From contig CAYWTX010000298.1 in the NCBI GenBank assembly GCA_964461295.1, positions 1-21,835 on the forward strand: 21,835 nucleotides of DNA, given 5' to 3'. The translations under genes and the position numbers were made by a program. Source of the stretch: CAYWTX01 sp964461295. GTDB taxonomy: Bacteria; Planctomycetota; Phycisphaerae; SM23-33. A model generated the notes under the pieces. It was not told the origin of the DNA. It ran no database searches and was given only the letters and a program-made list of their open reading frames with translations. The stretch's first letter is position 1; each line of letters starts with the position of its first letter. Of this stretch, positions 6,139-13,263 are shown piece after piece.

Positions 6139-8178
6139 TCACTTCCCGTTTCCATCGACGCTCGTCCCCGCCGCGCCCAGCAGGGCGTCCTCGCGCTGGC
6201 GGGCGAACTGCGAGACGTATAGTTCGTGGTATCGCCCGCGGCGGGCGATGAGCCGGCGATGCGTGCCGTCCTCGACGATCCGCCCGCGGTCGATCACCAG
6301 GATGCGGTCGGCCGAGCGGATCGTGCTCAGGCGGTGCGCGATCACCAGGCTGATGCGCCCGCGCAGCACGCGCTCGATGCCCGCCTGGATCGCCCGTTCC
6401 ACCTCGGCATCGACGGAGGACGTCGCCTCGTCGAGGATGAAGATCCGCGGGTCGGCGAGCACCGCGCGGGCCAGCGAGATCAGCTGCTTCTGCCCCACCG
6501 ACAGCTTGTTGCCGCGCTGCCCCACGTCCGTGTCGTACCCCTTCTCCAGCTTCAGGATGAACTCGTGCGCCCCGGCCGCGGCCGCGGCCGCTTCCACCTC
6601 GGCGTCGGCGGCGCTCAATCGCCCGTAGCGGATGTTGTCGCGCACGGAGCCGCTGAACAGGTGCGGCGCCTGCAACACCACCCCGAGCTTGGATTGCAGC
6701 CACGCGAGCGGCCGGCGCCGGTAGTCGATGTCGTCCAGGAGTATCTGCCCGGCCGTGGGCTCGTAGAAGCGGCACAGCAGCGAGGCGACGGTGGTCTTGC
6801 CGCCGCCGGTGGGCCCGGCCAGGGCGATGGTCTGGCCGGCCTCGATCCGCAGGGAAAAGCCCTCCAGCACGCTGTGCCCGGGCTTGTATGCGAAGCTGAC
6901 GGCGCGGAACTCGACGGCGTCGATGCGGTCGCTCAGGCCGTCGGGGGCGGTAACGCGGGCATTCCTGCCCGCGCTCCCATCCCCGTTGCCGGAGACGCTT
7001 GCGGATACGGTCCCTTCCTTCGAGTTCGCCAGGTGAGCGGTCCCTTCATCGAACCCGACCGGGCCGACACGGCCCGGCTCTGTTAGACCCGGCTCCGCTG
7101 CTTCCGCGGGGCGAGCGGCGTCCCGTGCCGCGGTGTTCCGCCGCACGGCGTCCACCACCTCCGGGCTGTCCTTGATCTGCGGCTCGGTCTTCAGCAGGTC
7201 GACCACCCTCTCGGCCGCCGCCTGGGCCGACTGAAGGTCCGACAGCACCCGCGCCAGTTCCTGCACCGGCATGAAGATCATGCCCGCGTACGACAGGAAC
7301 AGCACCAGGTCGCCCAGCAGGATTCGCCCGCGGACAACCTCCGCGCCGCCGTACCACAACGCCGCGCCCGTCGCCACGGCGCCCAGCGTGATCACGGTCG
7401 GCAGATACACGGCCGACAGAATCTCGCTTCGCACCGCGCCGGCGTACATCTCGGCCGTGCGGCCGGCGAACTCCTCAAGGTTCTGCCTCTCGCGGACGAG
7501 CGTCTTGGTCGTCCGCACCGCGTTGATCGCCTCCTCGTAGCCATGCGTGATCTCCGAGTTGATCTTGCGCACCTTCCGGCTGACGGCGAGGATCCGCCCC
7601 TGGAAGAACCAGCTCACCCACGCCAGGGGCGGCATGACGCCCAGCACCACCAGCGCCAGCCGCCAGTTCACCACGAGCATCACCGCGGTGATGCTGGCCA
7701 GCAGGAACACGCCCCAGACCATGTCCAGCAGCCCCCATGCCATCAGCCGGCTCAGGCGGTCGCTGTCGCTGGTCAGGCGCGCCATCAACCAGCCCACCGG
7801 GCGCTTGTCGTAGTAGCTGAACGACAGGTCTTGCAGCTTCGCGAACCCGCCCTGCCGCAGGTCGTGCGCGACGCCCGTCGTGATGCGCGCCCCGAACCTG
7901 ATGAACGTCCAGATACACGTCCCGAACCCGGCCGCCACGCCGAAGTACGCCGCGCCCCACAGCGCCAGGTCGGCGTCCCGGCCGCGCAACTCCAGATCGT
8001 TCACCACCTGGCGCGTCACCAGTCCCATGGCCGCGTCGAGGATCGACGTCAGCGCCGCCACGGCCACCAACGCGGCCATCACCTTCCAGTGCGGGCGGGC
8101 GCGCAGCAGCACCTCGCGCCACACGTCCAGCTTGAGGCGCCCCACGTAGTCCTCTTCGTGCAGCAGCGGGGCGCTCAC
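6139..8178 (-). CDS. ABC exporter half-transporter, catalytic-Glu subunit (TM288-like)
   Basis: This 679-residue protein has an N-terminal six-helix ABC exporter membrane domain and a C-terminal ATPase domain. Visible motifs are Walker A GPTGGGKTT (K461), Q-loop VVLQAPHLF, a non-standard signature L559-S-V-G-Q563, Walker B FILDEATSSVD with catalytic E584, and H-loop IAHRLSTI. The GTG start at 8178 follows AGGAGG by 6 nt and overlaps the upstream partner's TGA by 4 nt, implying translational coupling. Between membrane and ATPase domains there is a long Ala/Pro/Gly-rich linker (about residues 345-420) containing a DNA palindrome at 6954-6973; it looks inserted. Canonical Walker B with an altered signature is the pattern of the TM288-type subunit of heterodimeric exporters. 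The substrate is unknown; lipid or drug export is typical of the family. Confidence 0.93.
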   Translation of the reverse strand: MSAPLLHEEDYVGRLKLDVWREVLLRARPHWKVMAALVAVAALTSILDAAMGLVTRQVVNDLELRGRDADLALWGAAYFGVAAGFGTCIWTFIRFGARITTGVAHDLRQGGFAKLQDLSFSYYDKRPVGWLMARLTSDSDRLSRLMAWGLLDMVWGVFLLASITAVMLVVNWRLALVVLGVMPPLAWVSWFFQGRILAVSRKVRKINSEITHGYEEAINAVRTTKTLVRERQNLEEFAGRTAEMYAGAVRSEILSAVYLPTVITLGAVATGAALWYGGAEVVRGRILLGDLVLFLSYAGMIFMPVQELARVLSDLQSAQAAAERVVDLLKTEPQIKDSPEVVDAVRRNTAARDAARPAEAAEPGLTEPGRVGPVGFDEGTAHLANSKEGTVSASVSGNGDGSAGRNARVTAPDGLSDRIDAVEFRAVSFAYKPGHSVLEGFSLRIEAGQTIALAGPTGGGKTTVASLLCRFYEPTAGQILLDDIDYRRRPLAWLQSKLGVVLQAPHLFSGSVRDNIRYGRLSAADAEVEAAAAAAGAHEFILKLEKGYDTDVGQRGNKLSVGQKQLISLARAVLADPRIFILDEATSSVDAEVERAIQAGIERVLRGRISLVIAHRLSTIRSADRILVIDRGRIVEDGTHRRLIARRGRYHELYVSQFARQREDALLGAAGTSVDGNGK
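6954..6973. repeat. Perfect 7-bp palindrome inside the ABC linker
   Basis: CGCGGGC, a 6-nt loop, GCCCGCG. It lies in the coding sequence of the extra linker (encoding AGRNARV) and resembles the short GC-rich hairpins of REP-like dispersed repeats. It may mark an in-frame repeat insertion. Confidence 0.5.
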
Positions 8179-10118
8179 GGCGCACCTCCTGTCGCGCCCG
8201 CGGCGTCGCCCGAGGCGCCGGCCGTCTCGGCGTCCAGCTCTTCCTGCAAGTCGGACTGGATCCGCCACAGCCGCCGGTAGAGGCCCTCCTGCCGCACGAG
8301 CTCATCGTGCGTGCCGCACTGGGTCACCCGCCCGCCTTCCAGCGTGAGGATGCGATCGGCTCGGCGAAGCGTGCTCAGCCGATGCGCGATCAGCAGCGTC
8401 GTGCGCCGCCCGCTGCGGCTGCGAAGGGCGTCCAGGATGGCCGTCTCCGTGTGCGTGTCCACGGCGCTCAGGGCGTCGTCCAGGATGAGCACCGGCGGGT
8501 CCTTCAGCAGGGCCCTGGCGATGGCCACCCGCTGCCGCTGCCCGCCCGAGAGCATCACGCCGCGCTCGCCCACCAGCGTGTCGTAGCCCTTCTCGAAGGT
8601 CAGGATCGTCTCGTGAATCCCGGCTGCCTCGGCCGCCGAGGTGAGTTGCTCCATCGCCGCGTCGTGGCGCCCCAGGCGGATGTTGTCGCCCACGCTGCGG
8701 GCGTACAGGAACGGCTCCTGCAGCACGGCCCCGAAGTGGCCGCGGGCGACCTTGCGCGGCAGGGCGCTCAACTCCCGCCCGTCCACGCGGATCGACCCGG
8801 CCGAGTAGTCGTACAAGCGCAACAGCAGGCCCACCAACGTGCTCTTGCCGCAGCCGGAAGGCCCCAGTATCGCCAGCGTCTCGCCCGGCGCCGCGCGAAA
8901 GGAGACGTCCTGTAGCGCCGGCCGGCCTTCGGTGTGCGAAAAGCACAGGCCTTCGACGACCATCTCGCCGGCGTGGCGGCCCGACCCTCTGGGCTGTGCA
9001 TCGCCTGCCTTTGTGTGTGGGGGGGACGCAACTCGCAGAGCTGTGCCAGCGATGCCCATCGTGTCGCCAGTCCAGCCTTCCGGTTGGATCTCCCACGTGC
9101 TCTCGCGCGGCTCGTGCAGGATCGCTCCCACGCGGCCCAGCGACACCGTCGCCTTGCCCCAGTCGGCCAGCACGCGCCCCATGTGCCGCACCGGCCAGAG
9201 GAACAGGTGCACGAACGACACGAACGCGTACAGCCCGCCCACGCTGAGCAGGCCCCGCGTGACGCGCCACGCTCCGTAGATGAGCACCACGCCCACCTGC
9301 GTCAGGCACAGGAAGTCCGACACCGACCAGAACCACGACAGCACCTGGATCAGTTTCAGCCAATGCCGGCGGTACTCGCCGTTGCGCTTCGCGAATTTCT
9401 CGATCTCGTGGGGGCCCCGCGCGAACGCCCGCACCACGCGTATGCCCGTCAGGTTCTCCTCCAGCGTCGCGGTCATCCGCCCCTCGGCCTCGTCCATCTG
9501 CTTGAACGTCGACTGCACCCGCAGGAAGAAGAAGCACGAGTACGCGATGATGAACGGCAGCAGCACCACGGCCGAGATGGCCATCGGCACGCTGATGGAG
9601 AACATCATCGGCAGGCCGATGCCCAGCAGCACCACCGCGTGGGCGACCTCCGTCACGCTGGAGGACAGGAACGTGCGGATGGTGTCCACGTCGCTGGTGC
9701 ACCGCTGTACCAGGTCGCCGGGGTCGGCCTTGTCATGGTACTTCGTCGGCAGGTGCTGGAGCTGATCGTACAACCGCTCGCGCAGGCCGCGGGCGATCCG
9801 CTCGGCCGCCACGGCCGACCACACCCCGCGCAGGTACGTGAACAGCCCGCTGAAGGCCGTGACGACCACGATGGTCCCGGCCGCGATCCACAGGTTGTAC
9901 AGCAGGACGCTTCGCCCGCCGACGGCCTCGACCAATCGCGCGACGAAGGCGGGCGCCTCCATCCGCTGGCCTTTGAGGATGTAGTCGATCGCCCAGCCGG
10001 CGATGAGCGGGCGCGCGTACCCGAGCGCCGCGGCCAGCAACATGCCCGCCGCCGCCCCGGCGAACCGAAGACGCTGCCCGCGCAGCAACTCCCACAGTAG
10101 TTTGACCTTCTCGCCCAT
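8175..10118 (-). CDS. ABC exporter half-transporter, degenerate-site subunit (TM287-like)
   Basis: This 647-residue protein starts MGEKVKLLWELLRGQRLRF and carries six predicted membrane helices, then an ATPase domain with Walker A GPSGCGKST (K425), Q-loop AVLQEPFLY, canonical signature L523-S-G-G-Q527, Walker B LILDDALSAVD and H-loop IAHRLSTL. The catalytic glutamate after Walker B is replaced by aspartate (D548). Asp here, with an altered signature in the partner, defines the single degenerate ATP site of heterodimeric exporters such as TM287/288, so the two genes very likely encode one transporter. An extra linker of about 37 residues (348-385) precedes the ATPase domain. The start at 10118 matches the family; no Shine-Dalgarno is visible, and a TACAAT box lies only 15 nt upstream, suggesting a near-leaderless mRNA. 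Confidence 0.93.
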   Translation of the reverse strand: MGEKVKLLWELLRGQRLRFAGAAAGMLLAAALGYARPLIAGWAIDYILKGQRMEAPAFVARLVEAVGGRSVLLYNLWIAAGTIVVVTAFSGLFTYLRGVWSAVAAERIARGLRERLYDQLQHLPTKYHDKADPGDLVQRCTSDVDTIRTFLSSSVTEVAHAVVLLGIGLPMMFSISVPMAISAVVLLPFIIAYSCFFFLRVQSTFKQMDEAEGRMTATLEENLTGIRVVRAFARGPHEIEKFAKRNGEYRRHWLKLIQVLSWFWSVSDFLCLTQVGVVLIYGAWRVTRGLLSVGGLYAFVSFVHLFLWPVRHMGRVLADWGKATVSLGRVGAILHEPRESTWEIQPEGWTGDTMGIAGTALRVASPPHTKAGDAQPRGSGRHAGEMVVEGLCFSHTEGRPALQDVSFRAAPGETLAILGPSGCGKSTLVGLLLRLYDYSAGSIRVDGRELSALPRKVARGHFGAVLQEPFLYARSVGDNIRLGRHDAAMEQLTSAAEAAGIHETILTFEKGYDTLVGERGVMLSGGQRQRVAIARALLKDPPVLILDDALSAVDTHTETAILDALRSRSGRRTTLLIAHRLSTLRRADRILTLEGGRVTQCGTHDELVRQEGLYRRLWRIQSDLQEELDAETAGASGDAAGATGGAP

Positions 10119-10132
10119 GGATGGAACGAGGG

Positions 10133-10138
10133 ATTGTA
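10133..10138 (-). promoter_or_regulatory. -10 box (TACAAT) close to the ABC operon start
   Basis: On the minus strand GGGTACAAT lies 14 nt before the ATG at 10118, which would give a leader of only about 7 nt. The -35 at 17-nt spacing is TTCGCC (10161-10156), a weak match. The absence of a Shine-Dalgarno sequence before this gene fits a near-leaderless transcript. Confidence 0.4.
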
Positions 10139-10485
10139 CCCGGCGGGGGCGGTGGGGCGAAACAGGGCCGTTGGGTGAGTATGTGCGCCTCGTGCGCCTC
10201 CCTCCCGGCCAGGCGTCGGCGCTGCGTACCGGGGATCGGCTGAGCCGGGATGCAGGGCGAACGCTTACGCGGGAAGGAGCTCGTGCGCGCGGCGCCCGGC
10301 GACGTGCAAGGCCCCTGCGCATCGGGCACGAGGGCGAAGCGGCCGGAACCGGATCAGGCGGCCACGCGATGGAGGCGGTGGCCGTTCCCATCTCCTGGAG
10401 GGACGCGACGGCGACCGCCACGACGGACAGGCAGGTTCGTCTGGTGGGCCAGGAATCGATCCACGTAGGGCCACGGCAGGAACGC

Positions 10486-10514
10486 TCGACGCCGCGGCCG
10501 CGAACGGGTACAAT
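10486..10514 (+). promoter_or_regulatory. Sigma-70-like promoter in the intergenic stretch
   Basis: TCGACG (10486-10491), a 17-nt spacer and TACAAT (10509-10514) match the -35 and -10 consensus at four and five of six positions. Transcription would start near 10521, just before the ATG at 10526 and about 490 nt before the TPR-like gene. Confidence 0.4.
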
Positions 10515-10525
10515 GCTCTGATAGC

Positions 10526-10876
10526 ATGGTGCGGAGCAGACGAACAACCCGGGCCGCCTTGGCGGCAGCGCTGGCCGTCCTGGCGGCGGTCCCGCCCTTC
10601 GCCGGCGTTCGCGTAACGCTGGCAGCTTCGCCCCACCCGCCGGCCCTGAACGAGCCGCGGGATTGCCCAGCCGCCACGGCGTTGTCCCGGCGCGATGACA
10701 ATGGCGGCTCGTGGGACTTCCGGCGCGGGGTCGATGCCGCGCCCAGCGTCTGGACAAGCAGTTCGCCCTTCGCAGCACCTGAGCCGCTGAGCGGCTCGAC
10801 ACGCCTCGCCTTGCTCTCCGGCGCCCTGGCCGGCGACACTTCTCTACTCGGCCTGCATTGCATGCTCACCGCGTGA
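10526..10876 (+). CDS. Doubtful small ORF with signal-peptide-like N-terminus
   Basis: The 116-codon frame begins MVRSRRTTRAALAAALAVLA, a plausible positively charged and hydrophobic signal sequence, then continues as low-complexity Ala/Pro/Ser/Arg-rich sequence without a recognised domain. There is no Shine-Dalgarno; the ATG sits 11 nt after a TACAAT box, so translation would need a leaderless mRNA. Third positions are mostly G/C, which any random frame in this GC-rich DNA can show. The frame crosses an imperfect hairpin. It may be a genuine small secreted protein, a decayed gene or chance; I favour chance. Confidence 0.2.
   Translation: MVRSRRTTRAALAAALAVLAAVPPFAGVRVTLAASPHPPALNEPRDCPAATALSRRDDNGGSWDFRRGVDAAPSVWTSSSPFAAPEPLSGSTRLALLSGALAGDTSLLGLHCMLTA
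10669..10709. other. Imperfect hairpin in the intergenic stretch
   Basis: AGCCGCCA (10669-10676) pairs with TGGCGGCT (10702-10709), and TTGTC (10682-10686) pairs with GACAA (10697-10701) around a 10-nt loop, leaving a 5-nt bulge on the left side. All 13 pairs are perfect. It may be an RNA structure in the leader of the TPR-like gene or a repeat remnant. Confidence 0.45.
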
Positions 10877-11006
10877 TCCGGGCAGCGACTTTCTTCCTGT
10901 GTCCACGCCGCGTCGTTGGCGACGAAGGATGAATCCCCCGGTTGGCCTTGGGACGGCCTTGCGCGCCGCAGGCTCGCGGCCGTTGCGATTACGCGGAGAA
11001 CCTGCC

Positions 11007-11477
11007 ATGACGACGATGAATGCCGTTCGAACTGAAGTGAGCGATCCCGTGGCCCGTGCACGGAACCTGCTGAACGAGGGCCGCCCCGAGGATGCGATGG
11101 AGACGTTGACCCGCACCGGGCAGCGCGGGCGGGACGCGACGAACATCCGGGGCGTATGCCTGCTTCGCCTGGGCCGCCACGAGGAGGCGGTGAAACTGTT
11201 CCGCAGCATGGTCTTCCCGGACGGCGCGTTCACGATTCCCGAAAGCGTTCCCGCGTCGCCGCGGGTGAACTACGTCACGGCCCTGCTGCTGGACGGCAAC
11301 GTGACCGTGGCCCTGTCGCTGCTGGACCAGCTCGACCGGCAGCACCCCGAGGCGATTCGGCTGTTGGGGGCGGTGCGCGACTGGAAGAAACGCATCGGCC
11401 TGATTCGCCGCGTCCTGCTGGTGGTTGGCATCATCCCCAGTGCCCCGGTGACGATCGACCGCCCGGGGCAGGCGTAG
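11007..11477 (+). CDS. Small TPR-like protein
   Basis: This 156-residue protein contains helix pairs resembling tetratricopeptide repeats: ARARNLLNEGRPEDAMETLT, then IRGVCLLRLGRHEEAVKLFR, and later VNYVTALLLDGNVTVALSLL. TPR helices mediate protein-protein contacts. The C-terminal part (RIGLIRRVLLVVGIIPSAPV) is hydrophobic but short for a membrane anchor. The start at 11007 is chosen over an in-frame ATG at 10899 because GGAG lies 8 nt before it and the repeat domain begins shortly after. No signal peptide; probably cytoplasmic. It is a single gene convergent with the PQQ-like gene. No specific function can be assigned. Confidence 0.8.
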   Translation: MTTMNAVRTEVSDPVARARNLLNEGRPEDAMETLTRTGQRGRDATNIRGVCLLRLGRHEEAVKLFRSMVFPDGAFTIPESVPASPRVNYVTALLLDGNVTVALSLLDQLDRQHPEAIRLLGAVRDWKKRIGLIRRVLLVVGIIPSAPVTIDRPGQA

Positions 11478-11571
11478 CCATCCCGGTCTGACGCTCGCGG
11501 CTTTGCGGGACGCTGGCCGCGCGGGCGACGCACTGCCAACCGCAAGCGGCGCCCGGCGGGTTCGTGGTCTC

Positions 11572-13176
11572 TCATCTTGCCGGATGCGCCAGGTGCGGCG
11601 ACGCCGAGGCCGCCGCCGGCGCCATCTCGCTCACGGCGTACAGCGTGCGGTGCGCCGCGATGTACAGCACGCCGTTGGCGGCGCATGGCCCCGTCGAGAT
11701 CGGCCCATTCACCGTCACGCGCGACAGGACCTTCATCTGCCGTCCCGCCGCCAGCACCAGCAGCCCGCGGAACGTCGTGACATACAGCTTTCCGTCGGCC
11801 ACGAGCAGAGGGCTCCAGATGTCGCCGGGCGCCTGGCAGTCCCACAGTTGCTGCCCCGTCTCGGCATCGATGCAACGCACCAGCCCGAATGTCTCGGCTG
11901 CGTACACCAGCCCGTCGGCAACGGCGACGGCGGAGATGCTCCGCCCGACCTTCGTGCAGCCCCACAGCACCTTGCCCGTGCAGCCGTCGATGCACGTGAG
12001 ATTGCCTCTGCCCCGGCCAAAGGCCGGGTCGCGACCCACCGTCGCGTACACACGCCCGTCGACGCACACCGGCGTGCCCACCACCTCGCTGGGGCCTTCG
12101 CGGGCCCTCTTGTCGTACGCGACGGCGTTGCCGTCCCTGTAGCGGTACTCCACCGGGTTGCAGTCGGCCGCCCACACGCGCTTCAGCGTGGCGACCTCGC
12201 CCGCCGTCAGGGCCTCGACGGGCTCAAACGCGTAGCAGTTGCCGTCGCCGGCGCCCTGGACGATCAGCGGCCCGCGCGGCGTGTCGCACAGCGACGGCGA
12301 CGACCATTGCCCCTTGAGAAGCCGCGTGCCGATCCTCTCGTCGTCCCTGGCCACGAGTCTGCCCGTCCGCTTGTCCAGCACGATCAGCGTGGGCGCCTTG
12401 GGGTTGAGGGTAATCTTATCGCCTTGGTTGACCGCGTTGCCCGTGCACACGTATATCCAATCGCCGACCACCAGCGGCGAGCAGCACGACGCGTCGTGCG
12501 GGTACGTGTCCACCTGCCTGATCATGTCGTACATCCACACGATGTCGCCGTCGGTCGGGCGAAGCTCCACCGGCCGGGCCGGCTGCGTGGCCGCCGGGTC
12601 CTTGGCCGACAGGTACGTCGCCTCCTCCATGTACGGGCCATCGTTGCCGTTGGCTTGCCCGGCCATGTCCAGGCAGAGCAGTTCGCCGCGGTTGCTCACG
12701 ATGTACGCCCGGTCGCCCTCGATCGTGGCCGTCGAGCACACGCCGAAGCCGGTGTCGGAATGGGGGCGCACGTTGCGCGGCAGGCGCGGGATCACCAGTT
12801 CCCACAGCATGTTCCCGTCGGTCTCGCGGAAGCACGCGACGCGCCCCATGCCCTTGGCCTGCGGCTTGTCGCGGTCTTTCTCGGTGGCCGCGACCGTGGA
12901 ACCCAGCACGATCCGCCCGCCGGCGACGACCGGGCTGCCATACGTCTGCAAGCCCAGCGAGGCGGTCCACTTCACGTTCCTCGTGGGCGGAGGTTGGTTG
13001 GGGTCGTCCCCCTTCCTCGGCAGGCCGGGGTCGAACTCCGCCGGCAGGTTCTTCTCGCTCGAAACGCAGTTCCTGCCCGGCCCGCCGCACCATTGAGGCC
13101 AGTCGCCGGCGGCGGCCGGATCGGCGCACAACGAAACACACACACCGAAGGCCAACCACGAATGTATCCAGCGCAT
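11572..13176 (-). CDS. Secreted PQQ-like (WD-type) beta-propeller protein
   Basis: This 534-residue protein starts with a signal peptide (MRWIHSWLAFGVCVSLCADP, cleavage likely after AAA) followed by DWPQWCGGPGRN, the entry motif of planctomycete PQQ-like propellers. Blades recur as A-x-x-G-x-x-Y/V segments: GSPVVAGGRIVLG, GDRAYIVSNRGELLCLDM, CSPLVVGDWIYVCTG, GTPVCVDGRVYATVG, AVAVADGLVYAAET, SPLLVADGKLYVTT and ANGVLYIAAHRTLYAV. No dehydrogenase catalytic domain or haem motif (CxxCH) is apparent, so cofactor binding is doubtful and a scaffold or binding role is more likely. The start at 13176 has GAGG 6-7 nt upstream. It is divergent from the GH28-like gene across 87 bp, so the two may be co-regulated. 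It is a distant relative of the second PQQ-like gene (19593). Confidence 0.88.
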   Translation of the reverse strand: MRWIHSWLAFGVCVSLCADPAAAGDWPQWCGGPGRNCVSSEKNLPAEFDPGLPRKGDDPNQPPPTRNVKWTASLGLQTYGSPVVAGGRIVLGSTVAATEKDRDKPQAKGMGRVACFRETDGNMLWELVIPRLPRNVRPHSDTGFGVCSTATIEGDRAYIVSNRGELLCLDMAGQANGNDGPYMEEATYLSAKDPAATQPARPVELRPTDGDIVWMYDMIRQVDTYPHDASCCSPLVVGDWIYVCTGNAVNQGDKITLNPKAPTLIVLDKRTGRLVARDDERIGTRLLKGQWSSPSLCDTPRGPLIVQGAGDGNCYAFEPVEALTAGEVATLKRVWAADCNPVEYRYRDGNAVAYDKRAREGPSEVVGTPVCVDGRVYATVGRDPAFGRGRGNLTCIDGCTGKVLWGCTKVGRSISAVAVADGLVYAAETFGLVRCIDAETGQQLWDCQAPGDIWSPLLVADGKLYVTTFRGLLVLAAGRQMKVLSRVTVNGPISTGPCAANGVLYIAAHRTLYAVSEMAPAAASASPHLAHPAR

Positions 13177-13263
13177 GCGGAACCTCAGACACTGAAACAC
13201 GCTTTCGTCTTGCCCCCGCTCGCCAAATCGGTAAAACATCTGTCTTCCTCTGAGGACCGAACC
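13177..13263. promoter_or_regulatory. Divergent promoter region, PQQ-like protein / GH28-like protein
   Basis: The 87-bp gap holds both start regions. On the plus strand TTGCCC (13210-13215), a 16-nt spacer and TAAAAC (13232-13237) are a weak promoter match, followed by GAGGA 7 nt before the GH28-like ATG. On the minus strand GAGG precedes the PQQ-like ATG. No clear operator is seen. Confidence 0.35.

Larger units (their letters stand above)
10119..11006. other. 888-bp stretch without a convincing gene
   Basis: No frame here on either strand shows a recognisable domain, a ribosome binding site and normal codon use together. The stretch contains the TACAAT box of the ABC operon, a second promoter-like sequence on the plus strand (10486-10514), a weak secreted-peptide-like ORF (10526-10876), an imperfect hairpin (10669-10709) and finally the ribosome binding site of the TPR-like gene. 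It could be a long regulatory leader, a decayed gene or a non-coding RNA locus. Confidence 0.5.

Noticed and set aside
9019..9025. Seven-G run as a phase-variation switch in an exporter gene
   Set aside because: Seven bases is short for a contingency tract, and a membrane exporter with a coupled partner is not a typical phase-variable gene; only noted under the linker insert.
10265..10300. Minus-strand peptide resembling SFPRKR, as in translated dispersed repeats of other bacteria
   Set aside because: Only one short degenerate match, no inverted repeat partner; too weak to call a repeat.
11503..13263. N-terminal extension of the GH28-like frame
   Set aside because: It is antisense to the PQQ-like gene; the GH28 domain, ribosome binding site and sensible start are all at 13264.
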